Positions 7,261 to 15,099 of a stretch of 64,000 nucleotides of DNA are shown one piece after another; positions within the stretch are counted from its first letter, which is position 1; every line of letters starts with the position of its first letter. A program made the translations under genes and the position numbers. The stretch comes from Kroppenstedtia sanguinis (GTDB taxonomy: Bacteria; Bacillota; Bacilli; Thermoactinomycetales; DSM-45169): positions 1 to 64,000 of the forward strand of contig NZ_JBNPXF010000012.1 of the NCBI RefSeq assembly GCF_050433445.1, given 5' to 3'. The notes under the pieces were generated by a model. The model was given only the letters and a program-made list of their open reading frames with translations, searched no databases and had not been told where the DNA came from.

Positions 7261-8931
7261 CTACATCTGTTCCGGCGCGGAGACGCCGATCATCTGGAGA
7301 CCGCTTTTCAACACTTGGGCCACCCCGAGCAAGAGAGAGAGACGGGCGCGGGTCAACCTTTCATCTTTTTGAATCACCCGGTAAGCATTGTAGTAGCTTT
7401 GCAACTGGGTGGCCAAATCATATAGGTAGCGGACGATCCGGTGGGGTGTCATCTGCTGGGCTGCGGTAGCGATTTCCTCGGGGAATTCCGCCAGTTTCTG
7501 CAACAGATCCAATTCCGCTTCCTCTTGCAAGGCGGATAGGCTCTCCGGATCCAGTTTCACCTCAATCCCTTGCTCCCCGGCCCGACGAAAGACACTGTTG
7601 ATGCGGGCGTGAGCATACTGTACATAGAAGACGGGATTCTCGTTGGATTGGGAAACCGCCAGATCCATATCGAAATCCAAGTGGCTGTCTGGCCCTCTGG
7701 ATGCAAAAAAGTATCGGGTGGCATCCACTCCGACTTCCTCCATCAGTTCCGCCAAAGTGATCGCCTTCCCCGTCCGCTTGGACATTTTGACCAATTCTCC
7801 ACCCTGGTACAGCTTCACCATCTGGGTGATGAGGAAAGTCATCTTGTTTACATCGAAACCCAGGGCAGCCATGGCCGCTTTCATCCGGGGGACATAGCCA
7901 TGATGATCCGCACCGAAGATATCGACGATCCGGTCAAAGCCCCGATTGTATTTGTTGCGATGATACGCGATATCCGGAGTGATATAGGTGTAGGAACCAT
8001 CCTGTTTCACCAACACCCGGTCCTTATCATCTCCAAACTGAGAGGACTTCAGCCAGAGCGCTCCCTCCTGCTCATAAGTCTGGCCCAGTCGGGTCAGCTC
8101 CTCCACACTCCCTTGGACCGAACCAGAGTCGTGCAGGGATTGTTCGCTGAACCAGCTGTCAAATTGAACCCGGTAATCCTGCAGGTCTTTTTGGATTCCT
8201 TCCAACAGCCGGTCCAGACCGTATCGGCGAATCCAGGCCAACCGCTCCTCTTCATCCAGACGGAGTAGCCGGTCTCCTTCCTCCTCGGCCAATTGTTTTC
8301 CCAATTCGACGATGTCCTGACCGCGATAGCCATCCTCGGGAAAGTCCACTTTTTGGCCGAGGGCCTCCTGGTAGCGGGCTTCCAGAGACAGGGTCATGTT
8401 GCGAATCTGATTGCCAGCATCATTGATGTAATATTCCCGGGTCACATCATATCCCGCGGCTTCCATCACATTGCACAGCACATCGCCGATCGCCGCCCCC
8501 CGGGCGTGTCCCAAGTGAAGACTGCCGGTGGGATTGACGCTGACAAACTCCACCAGGACCTTTTCCCCGTTGCCAGCAGAACTGCGGCCGTAGGTATCCC
8601 CCGCTCGCCCGATCTCCACCAACACTTCGCGCAGCTGAGAACGATCGATAAAAAAGTTGATAAAACCGGGACCTGCGATATGGATCTCTTGAATTGCCAC
8701 CTGATCTCTGTGGATCCCAGCCACAATTATTTCAGCAATCTGGCGGGGGTTTTTCTTGGCGATTCGGGCCAGTTGCATCGCCATATTGGTCGCCAGGTCC
8801 CCGTGGGATTTTTCCCGGGGCACTTCTAAAACCACCTCCGGGAGCTCCTCTGCTGTCGCCAAGCCCGCTCGGAGCACTGCCTCCCGAATCTCCTGTCTCA
8901 GGTTCTCCTTCATCCGTTCCAATGCATTCAT
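7261..8931 (-). CDS. argS: Arginyl-tRNA synthetase
   Basis: Class I aminoacyl-tRNA synthetase that charges tRNA-Arg with arginine in the cytoplasm. The 556 residues match the usual length. The N-terminal additional domain (residues 1-110) is followed by the catalytic Rossmann fold with the HIGH-type motif PTGSLHLGHARGA (about 134-146) and the KMSK motif VKMSKRTGKAITLAE (about 362-376), then the DALR anticodon-binding domain with FYVQYAHARINSV at its start. The ATG overlaps the stop of the upstream ywiB-like gene by 4 bases (ATGA), an arrangement found for ywiB-argS in Bacillus. A strong terminator follows directly. Confidence 0.97.
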   Translation of the reverse strand: MNALERMKENLRQEIREAVLRAGLATAEELPEVVLEVPREKSHGDLATNMAMQLARIAKKNPRQIAEIIVAGIHRDQVAIQEIHIAGPGFINFFIDRSQLREVLVEIGRAGDTYGRSSAGNGEKVLVEFVSVNPTGSLHLGHARGAAIGDVLCNVMEAAGYDVTREYYINDAGNQIRNMTLSLEARYQEALGQKVDFPEDGYRGQDIVELGKQLAEEEGDRLLRLDEEERLAWIRRYGLDRLLEGIQKDLQDYRVQFDSWFSEQSLHDSGSVQGSVEELTRLGQTYEQEGALWLKSSQFGDDKDRVLVKQDGSYTYITPDIAYHRNKYNRGFDRIVDIFGADHHGYVPRMKAAMAALGFDVNKMTFLITQMVKLYQGGELVKMSKRTGKAITLAELMEEVGVDATRYFFASRGPDSHLDFDMDLAVSQSNENPVFYVQYAHARINSVFRRAGEQGIEVKLDPESLSALQEEAELDLLQKLAEFPEEIATAAQQMTPHRIVRYLYDLATQLQSYYNAYRVIQKDERLTRARLSLLLGVAQVLKSGLQMIGVSAPEQM

Positions 8932-9359
8932 GCTTGGTCAGGCACCTCCGTCCATTGAATCAGCAACTGATACCGGCCCATCGGTTCCCCGGCCATCCTC
9001 AGGCGAAAGGAAAATTGAATCTGTCCCCGCATCTCTTTCCTTTCCCGCCGGTAGGCCAAAGTATGAACCTCCATCTCTGATGAGCCCCCTGGTGTCTCCA
9101 CCACACAGATGGTGGTCTCTCCGGGATGGTACCTCTGTCTATAGGCGATCATTCCCTGCCGGATAATCGTGACTTCCTCTTCTCCGGCTTTCACCGTCGT
9201 CCTCACTTCATCCGGTGTCCCCGGCTCTTCTGTGTACTTCAGCACCCATTCCTGTTCCCGTTCGATCCACCGGCCATCCATCTCTTGTGAAATCTCCTCA
9301 GGATCCCTATTGTCTTCCGGGTCGATCGTGGAGATGATCGAAAGTCGGATCTGTTTCAG
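8928..9359 (-). CDS. ywiB: YwiB-like DUF1934 beta-barrel protein
   Basis: A small calycin-like protein of the DUF1934 family, found next to argS in Bacilli; function unknown. The first in-frame ATG is at 9281 (117 residues), but the frame upstream reads LKQIRLSIISTIDPEDNRDP and continues the family's N-terminal strand, with a ribosome site AAAGGAG 11 bases before a CTG codon at 9359. I therefore prefer the CTG start (143 residues); most tools would choose 9281. The stop overlaps argS by 4 bases, so the two are translationally coupled. Confidence 0.8.
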   Translation of the reverse strand: MKQIRLSIISTIDPEDNRDPEEISQEMDGRWIEREQEWVLKYTEEPGTPDEVRTTVKAGEEEVTIIRQGMIAYRQRYHPGETTICVVETPGGSSEMEVHTLAYRRERKEMRGQIQFSFRLRMAGEPMGRYQLLIQWTEVPDQA

Positions 9360-9423
9360 GGCTGATCGCTCTCCTTTCGATTGCTTTGTATCTTATCATG
9401 GGCAATCTGCCATTTCCAGTGAC

Positions 9424-9637
9424 CTAGTGCCTCTTCAGGCAACTTTGATCTTGTTTTCAGCGAGGTGGGAACAGGGGTGGTGAGGCGGCTCCGATCTCTT
9501 GCAAAGAGCGCATAGCGAGACCGGGAACGGAGTGACCTTGGCGAGACTTGTGCCCTATGGGTACAAAGGCTCTCCGCCTTCTCACCATCCTTTCCCTTCT
9601 CTGATTTTCCACACAATGATCGCTGAGGGAGCACTAG
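9424..9637. mobile_element. Family B MITE, copy B1 (214 bp)
   Basis: Bounded by CTAGTGCCTCTTCAG at left and CTGAGGGAGCACTAG at right, an inverted terminal repeat unlike family A. The inside holds the same hairpin core as family A: GATCTCTTGCAAAGAGCG, the 53-bp module 9512-9564 and AAAGGCTCT, flanked by GGTGGTGAGGCGG and CCGCCTTCTCACC. No coding capacity. Confidence 0.75.
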
Positions 9638-9714
9638 AAGCATTGAGTATTCGTGCTGGCCGGGTCGGTAACCAATTCTCCCTATGAACAGCTTTTTCAC
9701 AACGTTTCCCGATA
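9634..9714. repeat. Family C inverted repeat remnant
   Basis: CTAGAAGCATTGAG at left and TTTTTCACAACGTTTCCC at right match the ends of the copy at 17651-17785. It shares its CTAG with the end of the family B copy before it, so one element abuts the other. Confidence 0.5.
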
Positions 9715-9718
9715 GGGA

Positions 9719-10591
9719 TCAGCGGGAGAAGCCGAGGAGCATCTCCCGGATCACCTTGGCCGCAGTCACCGGGGTCTGTTCGGTAGGATCGTAGATTGGG
9801 GCTACTTCCACTAGATCGGCTCCCACCACCTCCACATCGGAACGAGCGATCAGATGAATCGCCTGCAAAAGTTCCCTGGAAGTGATCCCACCGGGTTCCG
9901 GCGTTCCAGTCCCCGGTGCAAAGGCTGGATCCAGCACGTCGATATCCACAGTCACATACACCCGCCGTCCCTGAAGACCGGGGAGCTCTTCCTTCAGGGG
10001 CTGGAGCACTTCAAAGGGATGAAAATGGATTTTCCCCTGCTCCGCATATGCAAACTCCTCCCGTGTCCCGGAGCGGATACCAAACTGGTATACATTTTCC
10101 GGACCCAGCAACTCCGCGATCTTGCGCAAGGGAGTGGCGTGGGACAAGCTTTCCCCTTCATAGTCAGTCCGCAGATCGGCGTGAGCATCCAGTTGGATCA
10201 CCGCCAGATCCCCGTAAGTTTTACGCAGAGTTCGGACCACTGGCCAGGTGACCAGATGTTCTCCGCCGATCCCCAGAGGCATCTTCCCCTGTTGCATGAT
10301 CCGCTCCACGAACTCTCCAATGGCGACCGTGCTTCGCTCGGGATTGCCAAAGGGCAGAGGGAGATCGCCAGCATCATAATAGTTTACTTCGGAAAGATCC
10401 CGCCTCAGATATGGGCTGAACTCTTCTAACACCAGGGACGCTTCCCGAATCCGTTTGGGGCCGAAGCGAGAGCCAGGGCGAAAACTGGCCGTCCAATCCA
10501 TCGGCATACCGTAGATCACGATAGAGGAGGATTCCAACTCCGGATGCGCCCCGATAAATACATTACCGGAATAAGCTTCATCCAATCGCAT
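9719..10591 (-). CDS. speB: Agmatinase (ureohydrolase family)
   Basis: Hydrolyses agmatine to putrescine and urea, the first dedicated step of polyamine synthesis from arginine by the agmatine route. Manganese-binding motifs of the family are present: GGEH (about residues 108-111), DAHADLR (about 134-140) and DIDVLDPAFAPGTGTPEPGG (about 214-233). Length 290 is typical. It follows speE by 3 bases (10591/10595) on the same strand, so speE-speB form an operon as in Bacillus. The product putrescine is the substrate of the SpeE protein. The downstream side is crowded with repeats. Confidence 0.95.
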   Translation of the reverse strand: MRLDEAYSGNVFIGAHPELESSSIVIYGMPMDWTASFRPGSRFGPKRIREASLVLEEFSPYLRRDLSEVNYYDAGDLPLPFGNPERSTVAIGEFVERIMQQGKMPLGIGGEHLVTWPVVRTLRKTYGDLAVIQLDAHADLRTDYEGESLSHATPLRKIAELLGPENVYQFGIRSGTREEFAYAEQGKIHFHPFEVLQPLKEELPGLQGRRVYVTVDIDVLDPAFAPGTGTPEPGGITSRELLQAIHLIARSDVEVVGADLVEVAPIYDPTEQTPVTAAKVIREMLLGFSR

Positions 10592-10594
10592 CCT

Positions 10595-11440
10595 TCATTT
10601 CGCCTCCCGAATCGTCAATTCCTCCACAAAGCGGGGTAACTGGAAAAGAGCTTGATGCAACTCCGGCTGGTAGTACCGGGTATCCGGTACTTGAAGTCGC
10701 TCCGGCGGCACTTTTAGTGGATCTGGCCCCTTGGAACCCAGTGTGAAGCTCCACAGTCCACTGGGATACGTGGGAATGCTGGCAGTGTACAGCCGGGTGA
10801 TGGGAAAAGTATCCGAGAGATCTCGGTACACCTGTGCAATCAGATCTCGGTTGAACCAAGGGGATTCCGTTTGCGCCACCATCACTCCCTCGGGCCGCAG
10901 AGCTTGGAAGATCCCCTGATAAAAGGCTTTCTGAAACAATCCCACCGCCGGCCCCACCGGCTCCGTGGAATCCACCAGAATCACATCATACTCCTCCGGA
11001 TGATCTTCGATATGCTTGATACCGTCTTCCACCCGAATCTCCACCCGGGGATCCCCCAAAGCACCGGCAATCTCTGGAAAGTATTCTTGGGAAACTTCAA
11101 TCACTCGGCCATCGATCTCACACAGAACCGCTTTTTCCACAGCAGGATGTTTCAATACCTCTCGGATCGCCCCGCCGTCTCCCCCGCCAACTACCAACAC
11201 CCGTTTCGGTGAAGGATGGGTGTTCATACCTACATGGGTCAACATCTCATGATAAACAAATTCATCCCGATCTGTGGTCATCACCATGCCGTCCAGCACG
11301 AGCATACGCCCGAACTGATTCGTCTCGATCACATCCATTCTCTGAAAGGGAGTCTGTTCATGGTGCAGCGTGCGGCTAATCTTGGCCGTGATCCCGAAGT
11401 GGGGAGTCTGTTTCTCTGTATACCAAAGTTCCATGTCCAT
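10595..11440 (-). CDS. speE: Spermidine synthase
   Basis: Transfers an aminopropyl group from decarboxylated S-adenosylmethionine to putrescine. The start MDMELWYTEKQTPHFGITAK is chosen because GGAAGGAGT lies about 10 bases before the ATG at 11440; the frame is open to 11521 but that extension has no family similarity. Motifs: VLVVGGGDGGAIREVLKH (methyltransferase-like glycine loop), CEIDGRVIEV, ILVDSTEPVGPA and the active-site region QTESPW. The 281 residues are standard. First gene of the speE-speB operon; divergent from pbpG, with a family B MITE in the shared upstream region. Confidence 0.96.
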   Translation of the reverse strand: MDMELWYTEKQTPHFGITAKISRTLHHEQTPFQRMDVIETNQFGRMLVLDGMVMTTDRDEFVYHEMLTHVGMNTHPSPKRVLVVGGGDGGAIREVLKHPAVEKAVLCEIDGRVIEVSQEYFPEIAGALGDPRVEIRVEDGIKHIEDHPEEYDVILVDSTEPVGPAVGLFQKAFYQGIFQALRPEGVMVAQTESPWFNRDLIAQVYRDLSDTFPITRLYTASIPTYPSGLWSFTLGSKGPDPLKVPPERLQVPDTRYYQPELHQALFQLPRFVEELTIREAK

Positions 11441-11590
11441 CGTTCCATGACTCCTTCCGCTGATCCGTATCCTGAATAAAAAACCTTTCCTTAGAATAAT
11501 CCAACTCTCCTTCGGAGACAATCATGGCTTAAGAATCTGCCCCTGCAGGAGACAAAATAGGAAGGAGTCCAACCGAGAAAAAAGGTGATT

Positions 11591-11805
11591 CTAGTGCCCC
11601 TTCAGGCAACTTTGATCTTGTTTTTCAGCAAAGCGGGGGCGGGAGGGTGGGGGCGGCTCCGATCTCTTGCAAAGAGCGCATAGCGAGACCGGGAACGGAG
11701 TGACCTTGGCGAGACTTGTGCCCTATGGGTACAAAGGCGAATCAAATCCCCACCATCCCATCCCATCTGTGATTTTCCACACAATGTTAGCTGAGGAGGC
11801 GCTAG
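11591..11805. mobile_element. Family B MITE, copy B2 (215 bp)
   Basis: Ends CTAGTGCCCCTTCAG and CTGAGGAGGCGCTAG, same layout and almost same length as B1. It carries GATCTCTTGCAAAGAGCG and the CATAGCGAGACC...CTATGGGTAC module. It fills most of the speE-pbpG divergent intergenic region, so it may affect both promoters. Confidence 0.75.
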
Positions 11806-11949
11806 GAGGTGGCTTGCTTTTAGACCATGCAAAGAAATACCCGCTCCCTTATGCATAGAGGAATCTCTTTTCTCTCATACTATTTCATGGGTTTTTATCC
11901 GGTTCATGACGAGTTGTCCAAGATGGAACCATCCAAGGAGTGGAATCCG

Positions 11950-13995
11950 ATGGGAGATGAACTTAATCATTCCTTGCCGCCAGAGACACCGGACTGGAAG
12001 CAACTTCCCCTGGAGAAGTGGTGGTCCCTGAGCCGGATGTTCCTGCGCTGGTTTGGATTCTGCTTGGTTGTTGGAGTCAGTTTGGCGCTGGTCACCCTTC
12101 TGTATTTGAAATCTAAACCTCTGCCGCCTCCGCAACTGGGACTGACCACTCGGATTCTGGATTGCCACGGCAAGTTGATCGATACCCTGGATCGCGGGGA
12201 GAGACGGGACCCGGTTCAGTTGAAAGAGCTCCCCCGATCGATTGAAGAGGCGACATTGACGGCGGAGGATCAACGATTTTACGAACATTGGGGCTTCTCC
12301 CCCCAGGGGATTCTGCGCGCGATATGGATCAATCTGAAACAAGGCCGGGTATCCCAGGGAGCGAGCACCATCACACAACAGTTAGCTCGCAATCTTTATC
12401 TGACCCATGACCGGACCTGGTCCCGCAAATGGCGGGAGGCTGTTTTGACCACCCAATTGGAGATCCATTTTTCCAAGAAAGAGATTCTGGAGATGTATCT
12501 GAACAAGATATATTACGGTCATGGAGCCCATGGCATTGAACGGGCAGCCCGCATCTATTTCGGGAAATCGGCCCATGACCTCACCCTGGCGGAGAGTGCC
12601 ATGCTAGCCGGGATCCCCCGAGGGCCCCGCTGGTATTCTCCCCTGAATGATCCCCATCGGGCCAAGGCGCGTCAGGAATCGATCCTAGACCGGATGGCCC
12701 AGTCGGGGCGGATCACCTCCCAGGAAGCCGAAGCCGCCAAAAACGAAGTTCTCGTCTATGCCGATCCTCCCCGCTCTCAGCCCGCCCGAGCCCCTTATTT
12801 CCGGGATTACGTGATTCAGGAGGCGGACCGGTTGGGCTTAGATGAGAGTCTGCTGCAAAACGGCGGATTAAAGATTTATACCACCCTGGATCTGAAGATG
12901 CAGGAAGAAGCAGAGCAGTCCATCCATAAATATCTGAAAAACAGCGGTGAACTCCAAGCTTCCCTGATCAGCATCGACCCACGAAACGGCCAGATCCGGG
13001 CGCTGGTCGGTGGCAAAGACTATAGTCGTTCCCAGTATAACCGGATCTTCGGCAAACGACAGCCGGGATCCACCTTCAAACCGATTCTCTATCTGGCGGC
13101 TCTGGAACAGGGATTCACCCCTGTCTCCCGTTTTGACAGCAAACCGACCACCTTCGTTTACCAGGGTGGCAATTACCGACCCACCAACTATCGCAACCGC
13201 TATGCCAACCGACCGATCACGATGGCGGAAGCCCTGGCCACTTCGGACAACATTTACGCTGTCCATACCCACTTAGCCATCGGCGAGGAGAAAGCAGTTC
13301 GCATGGGGCGGCGCCTGGGAATTGGAAGTCCGTTAAAACCCGTTCCCTCTCTCGCCTTGGGAACGAGTGCTGTCAGTCCCTTTGACATGGTTCAAGTCTA
13401 CGCCAGCTTGGCAGCCGGAGGGGTGCATCATTCCCCCGTCTCCATCCTGCGAGTGGAGGACGCAGAGGGCAAAATCCTATCAGAAAGCCGATCCGCACCG
13501 GAACAGGTGATCACTCCTGCAGAAGCCTTTGTCATGACCCGGATGCTGGAGGGGGTGTTTGCCCCAGGAGGAACTGCCAACCGGGTCAAACAGATGCTGG
13601 CTCGACCGGTGGCAGGGAAAACTGGTAGCACGGACTGGGACTCCTGGCTCTCCGGGTACACCCCCCGTCTGGCCACCACGGTCTGGGTAGGATTCGATCG
13701 TGGGAAGGCTCTTCCCGATGGGGCCTCCCGTCTCACCCACGGCATCTGGGGAAGCTACATGCGCGCCGCATTGAAGGGGACCCCTGCACAAGGGTTTCAA
13801 CCTCCTGCCGGGGTTGTCAAAGCCAAGGTGGATCCAGAAACGGGAGAACGGGCCGGGCCGGCCTGCCCCCGTTCCGTCGATCACTGGTTCCTGGCTGGAA
13901 CGGAGCCGAAGCGCACCTGTACAGCCCATCCCTCATCTGTGGATTCACCCCCACCTTCCCTGTGGCAACGGATCAAAAAATGGTGGACCGGTTAA
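11950..13995 (+). CDS. pbpG: Class A penicillin-binding protein (PbpG-like)
   Basis: Bifunctional peptidoglycan synthase. Start at 11950 is favoured by AAGGAG 9 bases upstream (681 residues); an earlier ATG at 11827 has no ribosome site and lies next to a MITE. One membrane anchor (FGFCLVVGVSLALVTLLYL). GT51 glycosyltransferase: EDQRFYEHWGFSPQGILRA and STITQQLARN. Transpeptidase: serine motif GSTFKP, SxN as SDN and KTG as GKTGSTDWDSW. The C-terminus is a short basic tail (LWQRIKKWWTG). In Bacillus subtilis pbpG is next to ywhD and speE-speB, as here, and is expressed in the forespore for spore cortex synthesis; that role is inferred from synteny. The stop codon lies inside the terminator stem. 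Confidence 0.93.
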   Translation: MGDELNHSLPPETPDWKQLPLEKWWSLSRMFLRWFGFCLVVGVSLALVTLLYLKSKPLPPPQLGLTTRILDCHGKLIDTLDRGERRDPVQLKELPRSIEEATLTAEDQRFYEHWGFSPQGILRAIWINLKQGRVSQGASTITQQLARNLYLTHDRTWSRKWREAVLTTQLEIHFSKKEILEMYLNKIYYGHGAHGIERAARIYFGKSAHDLTLAESAMLAGIPRGPRWYSPLNDPHRAKARQESILDRMAQSGRITSQEAEAAKNEVLVYADPPRSQPARAPYFRDYVIQEADRLGLDESLLQNGGLKIYTTLDLKMQEEAEQSIHKYLKNSGELQASLISIDPRNGQIRALVGGKDYSRSQYNRIFGKRQPGSTFKPILYLAALEQGFTPVSRFDSKPTTFVYQGGNYRPTNYRNRYANRPITMAEALATSDNIYAVHTHLAIGEEKAVRMGRRLGIGSPLKPVPSLALGTSAVSPFDMVQVYASLAAGGVHHSPVSILRVEDAEGKILSESRSAPEQVITPAEAFVMTRMLEGVFAPGGTANRVKQMLARPVAGKTGSTDWDSWLSGYTPRLATTVWVGFDRGKALPDGASRLTHGIWGSYMRAALKGTPAQGFQPPAGVVKAKVDPETGERAGPACPRSVDHWFLAGTEPKRTCTAHPSSVDSPPPSLWQRIKKWWTG

Positions 13996-14018
13996 CCCGG
14001 CCCACCATTTTTCTTTTT
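13982..14018 (+). terminator. Intrinsic terminator of pbpG
   Basis: GGTGGACCGG-TTAA-CCCGGCCCACC followed by ATTTTTCTTTTTT. The pbpG TAA is the hairpin loop. Confidence 0.85.
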
Positions 14019-14023
14019 TCATT

Positions 14024-14266
14024 TCAGCATTCCTTGCTACCTCCGATGTTTCCTTCTCCATCCGTCAACAGACCGTCATCATGGAGGGTGATCAGATCCG
14101 CTTGGCTCAGTTCCTTCATGATTTCATAAAAGTTTTCTCGACGCTCTGGCGGAAGGTCTTGCACAAACCGGTTGATCTCTTCCGGGGATGCCTGGGGAGT
14201 AAAATGAGTCCCACCATGAAGAGCGAAGTGTTCCTCCCCTGTTTCCCTCCGACCTTTCGATGTCAT
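14024..14266 (-). CDS. Conserved-looking small protein, unknown
   Basis: An 80-residue acidic soluble protein. The start at 14266 is chosen because AAAGGAGG lies just upstream; the frame extends to 14293 without support. Residues 12-60 (FALHGGTHFTPQASPEEINR, then FVQDLPPERRENFYEIMKEL) look like one helical domain, and the end reads HDDGLLTDGEGNIGG. It has no membrane segment or cysteine motif. I do not recognise the family. It is convergent with pbpG and downstream of nothing on its strand, with a 17-bp bidirectional terminator just upstream. Confidence 0.55.
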   Translation of the reverse strand: MTSKGRRETGEEHFALHGGTHFTPQASPEEINRFVQDLPPERRENFYEIMKELSQADLITLHDDGLLTDGEGNIGGSKEC

Positions 14267-14337
14267 GACAACTCCTCCTTTTCCGCTTAGCATGCTCCAA
14301 AGAAAGAATGATCAAAGGTTGATATCACTTGAAAAAG

Positions 14338-14377
14338 ACACCAAAACGGCGGGCTCATCTGCCCGCCGTTTTGGTGT
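14338..14377. terminator. Bidirectional terminator between ywhD and the small gene
   Basis: ACACCAAAACGGCGGGC and GCCCGCCGTTTTGGTGT form a perfect 17-bp stem around TCATCT. Confidence 0.8.
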
Positions 14378-14465
14378 CCTAGCAAGTTGGTTCCGCAACC
14401 TGGGTTTAAGTGTAACCCACGTCCCTTCCCCAAACAAGGCGCCCCATCGATTGTTCACACAGCGT

Positions 14466-14966
14466 TCATGTTTCCGTCGCCAAGGCTTCCTTCAAGTCAT
14501 CGGATGACCGCTTCCACATGTCCGGATCGTTCTCCATCAACAACCGACGCAGGGCACCCTTTTCCACATCATTTAATTCCTGCACCCGAATCCGCCGTTT
14601 CAAGGCGTCATCCATCCGGTTGACATGGTCCGCCATGTTTTTCCATCCCCGTCTGATTTCTCGATTCACCCGCATTGCACAGGCCGCCACACCCGCATAA
14701 TAGGATCCTTCCTCTTTGCGGTCCACTGCCACCCAAACCACCCGGTACTCTGTTCCACCTGGAACTTCATCCGGATTGCTCAAAAATTTGATTCCCCGCT
14801 CCGCCCTGCTTTTGCCATGAATTAGACCCAGGTCGATCCGGGCCTCCTCCCCTTCGATCAGAACGGCGGAGAGATTGCTCAGATTGAGTGTCCCCGTATG
14901 ATAACCACCATGGGTGGTGGAGTCACTCCGGATGATGTTGAATTCCGATTTTTTATTTCGACTCAC
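14466..14966 (-). CDS. ywhD: YwhD family protein
   Basis: 166 residues, close to the 172 of Bacillus subtilis YwhD, and next to pbpG as in that species. It opens SEFNIIRSDSTTHGGYHTGT and contains LNLSNLSAVLIEGEEARIDL and a C-terminal helical part (VNRMDDALKRRIRVQELNDV). No enzymatic motif is evident and the biochemical role is unknown. Soluble, probably cytoplasmic. The upstream gap to 15099 carries an ordinary AT-rich promoter-like stretch. Confidence 0.85.
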   Translation of the reverse strand: MSRNKKSEFNIIRSDSTTHGGYHTGTLNLSNLSAVLIEGEEARIDLGLIHGKSRAERGIKFLSNPDEVPGGTEYRVVWVAVDRKEEGSYYAGVAACAMRVNREIRRGWKNMADHVNRMDDALKRRIRVQELNDVEKGALRRLLMENDPDMWKRSSDDLKEALATET

Positions 14967-15099
14967 CGAACTCCCCCCTTTGTCTTTTTATTGTATCTCA
15001 GACACTACCTTTTCAAAATGGGGAGTACAAAAAGAGTTGTGATTTAGGCAGACACGCTCTAGGCGTGCTGTGAAAAAAAAGCAGTAGATCCCAATGTTC

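Noticed and set aside
7570..8268. Long plus-strand frame opposite argS
   Set aside because: Shadow of argS codon bias; no start signal or domain.
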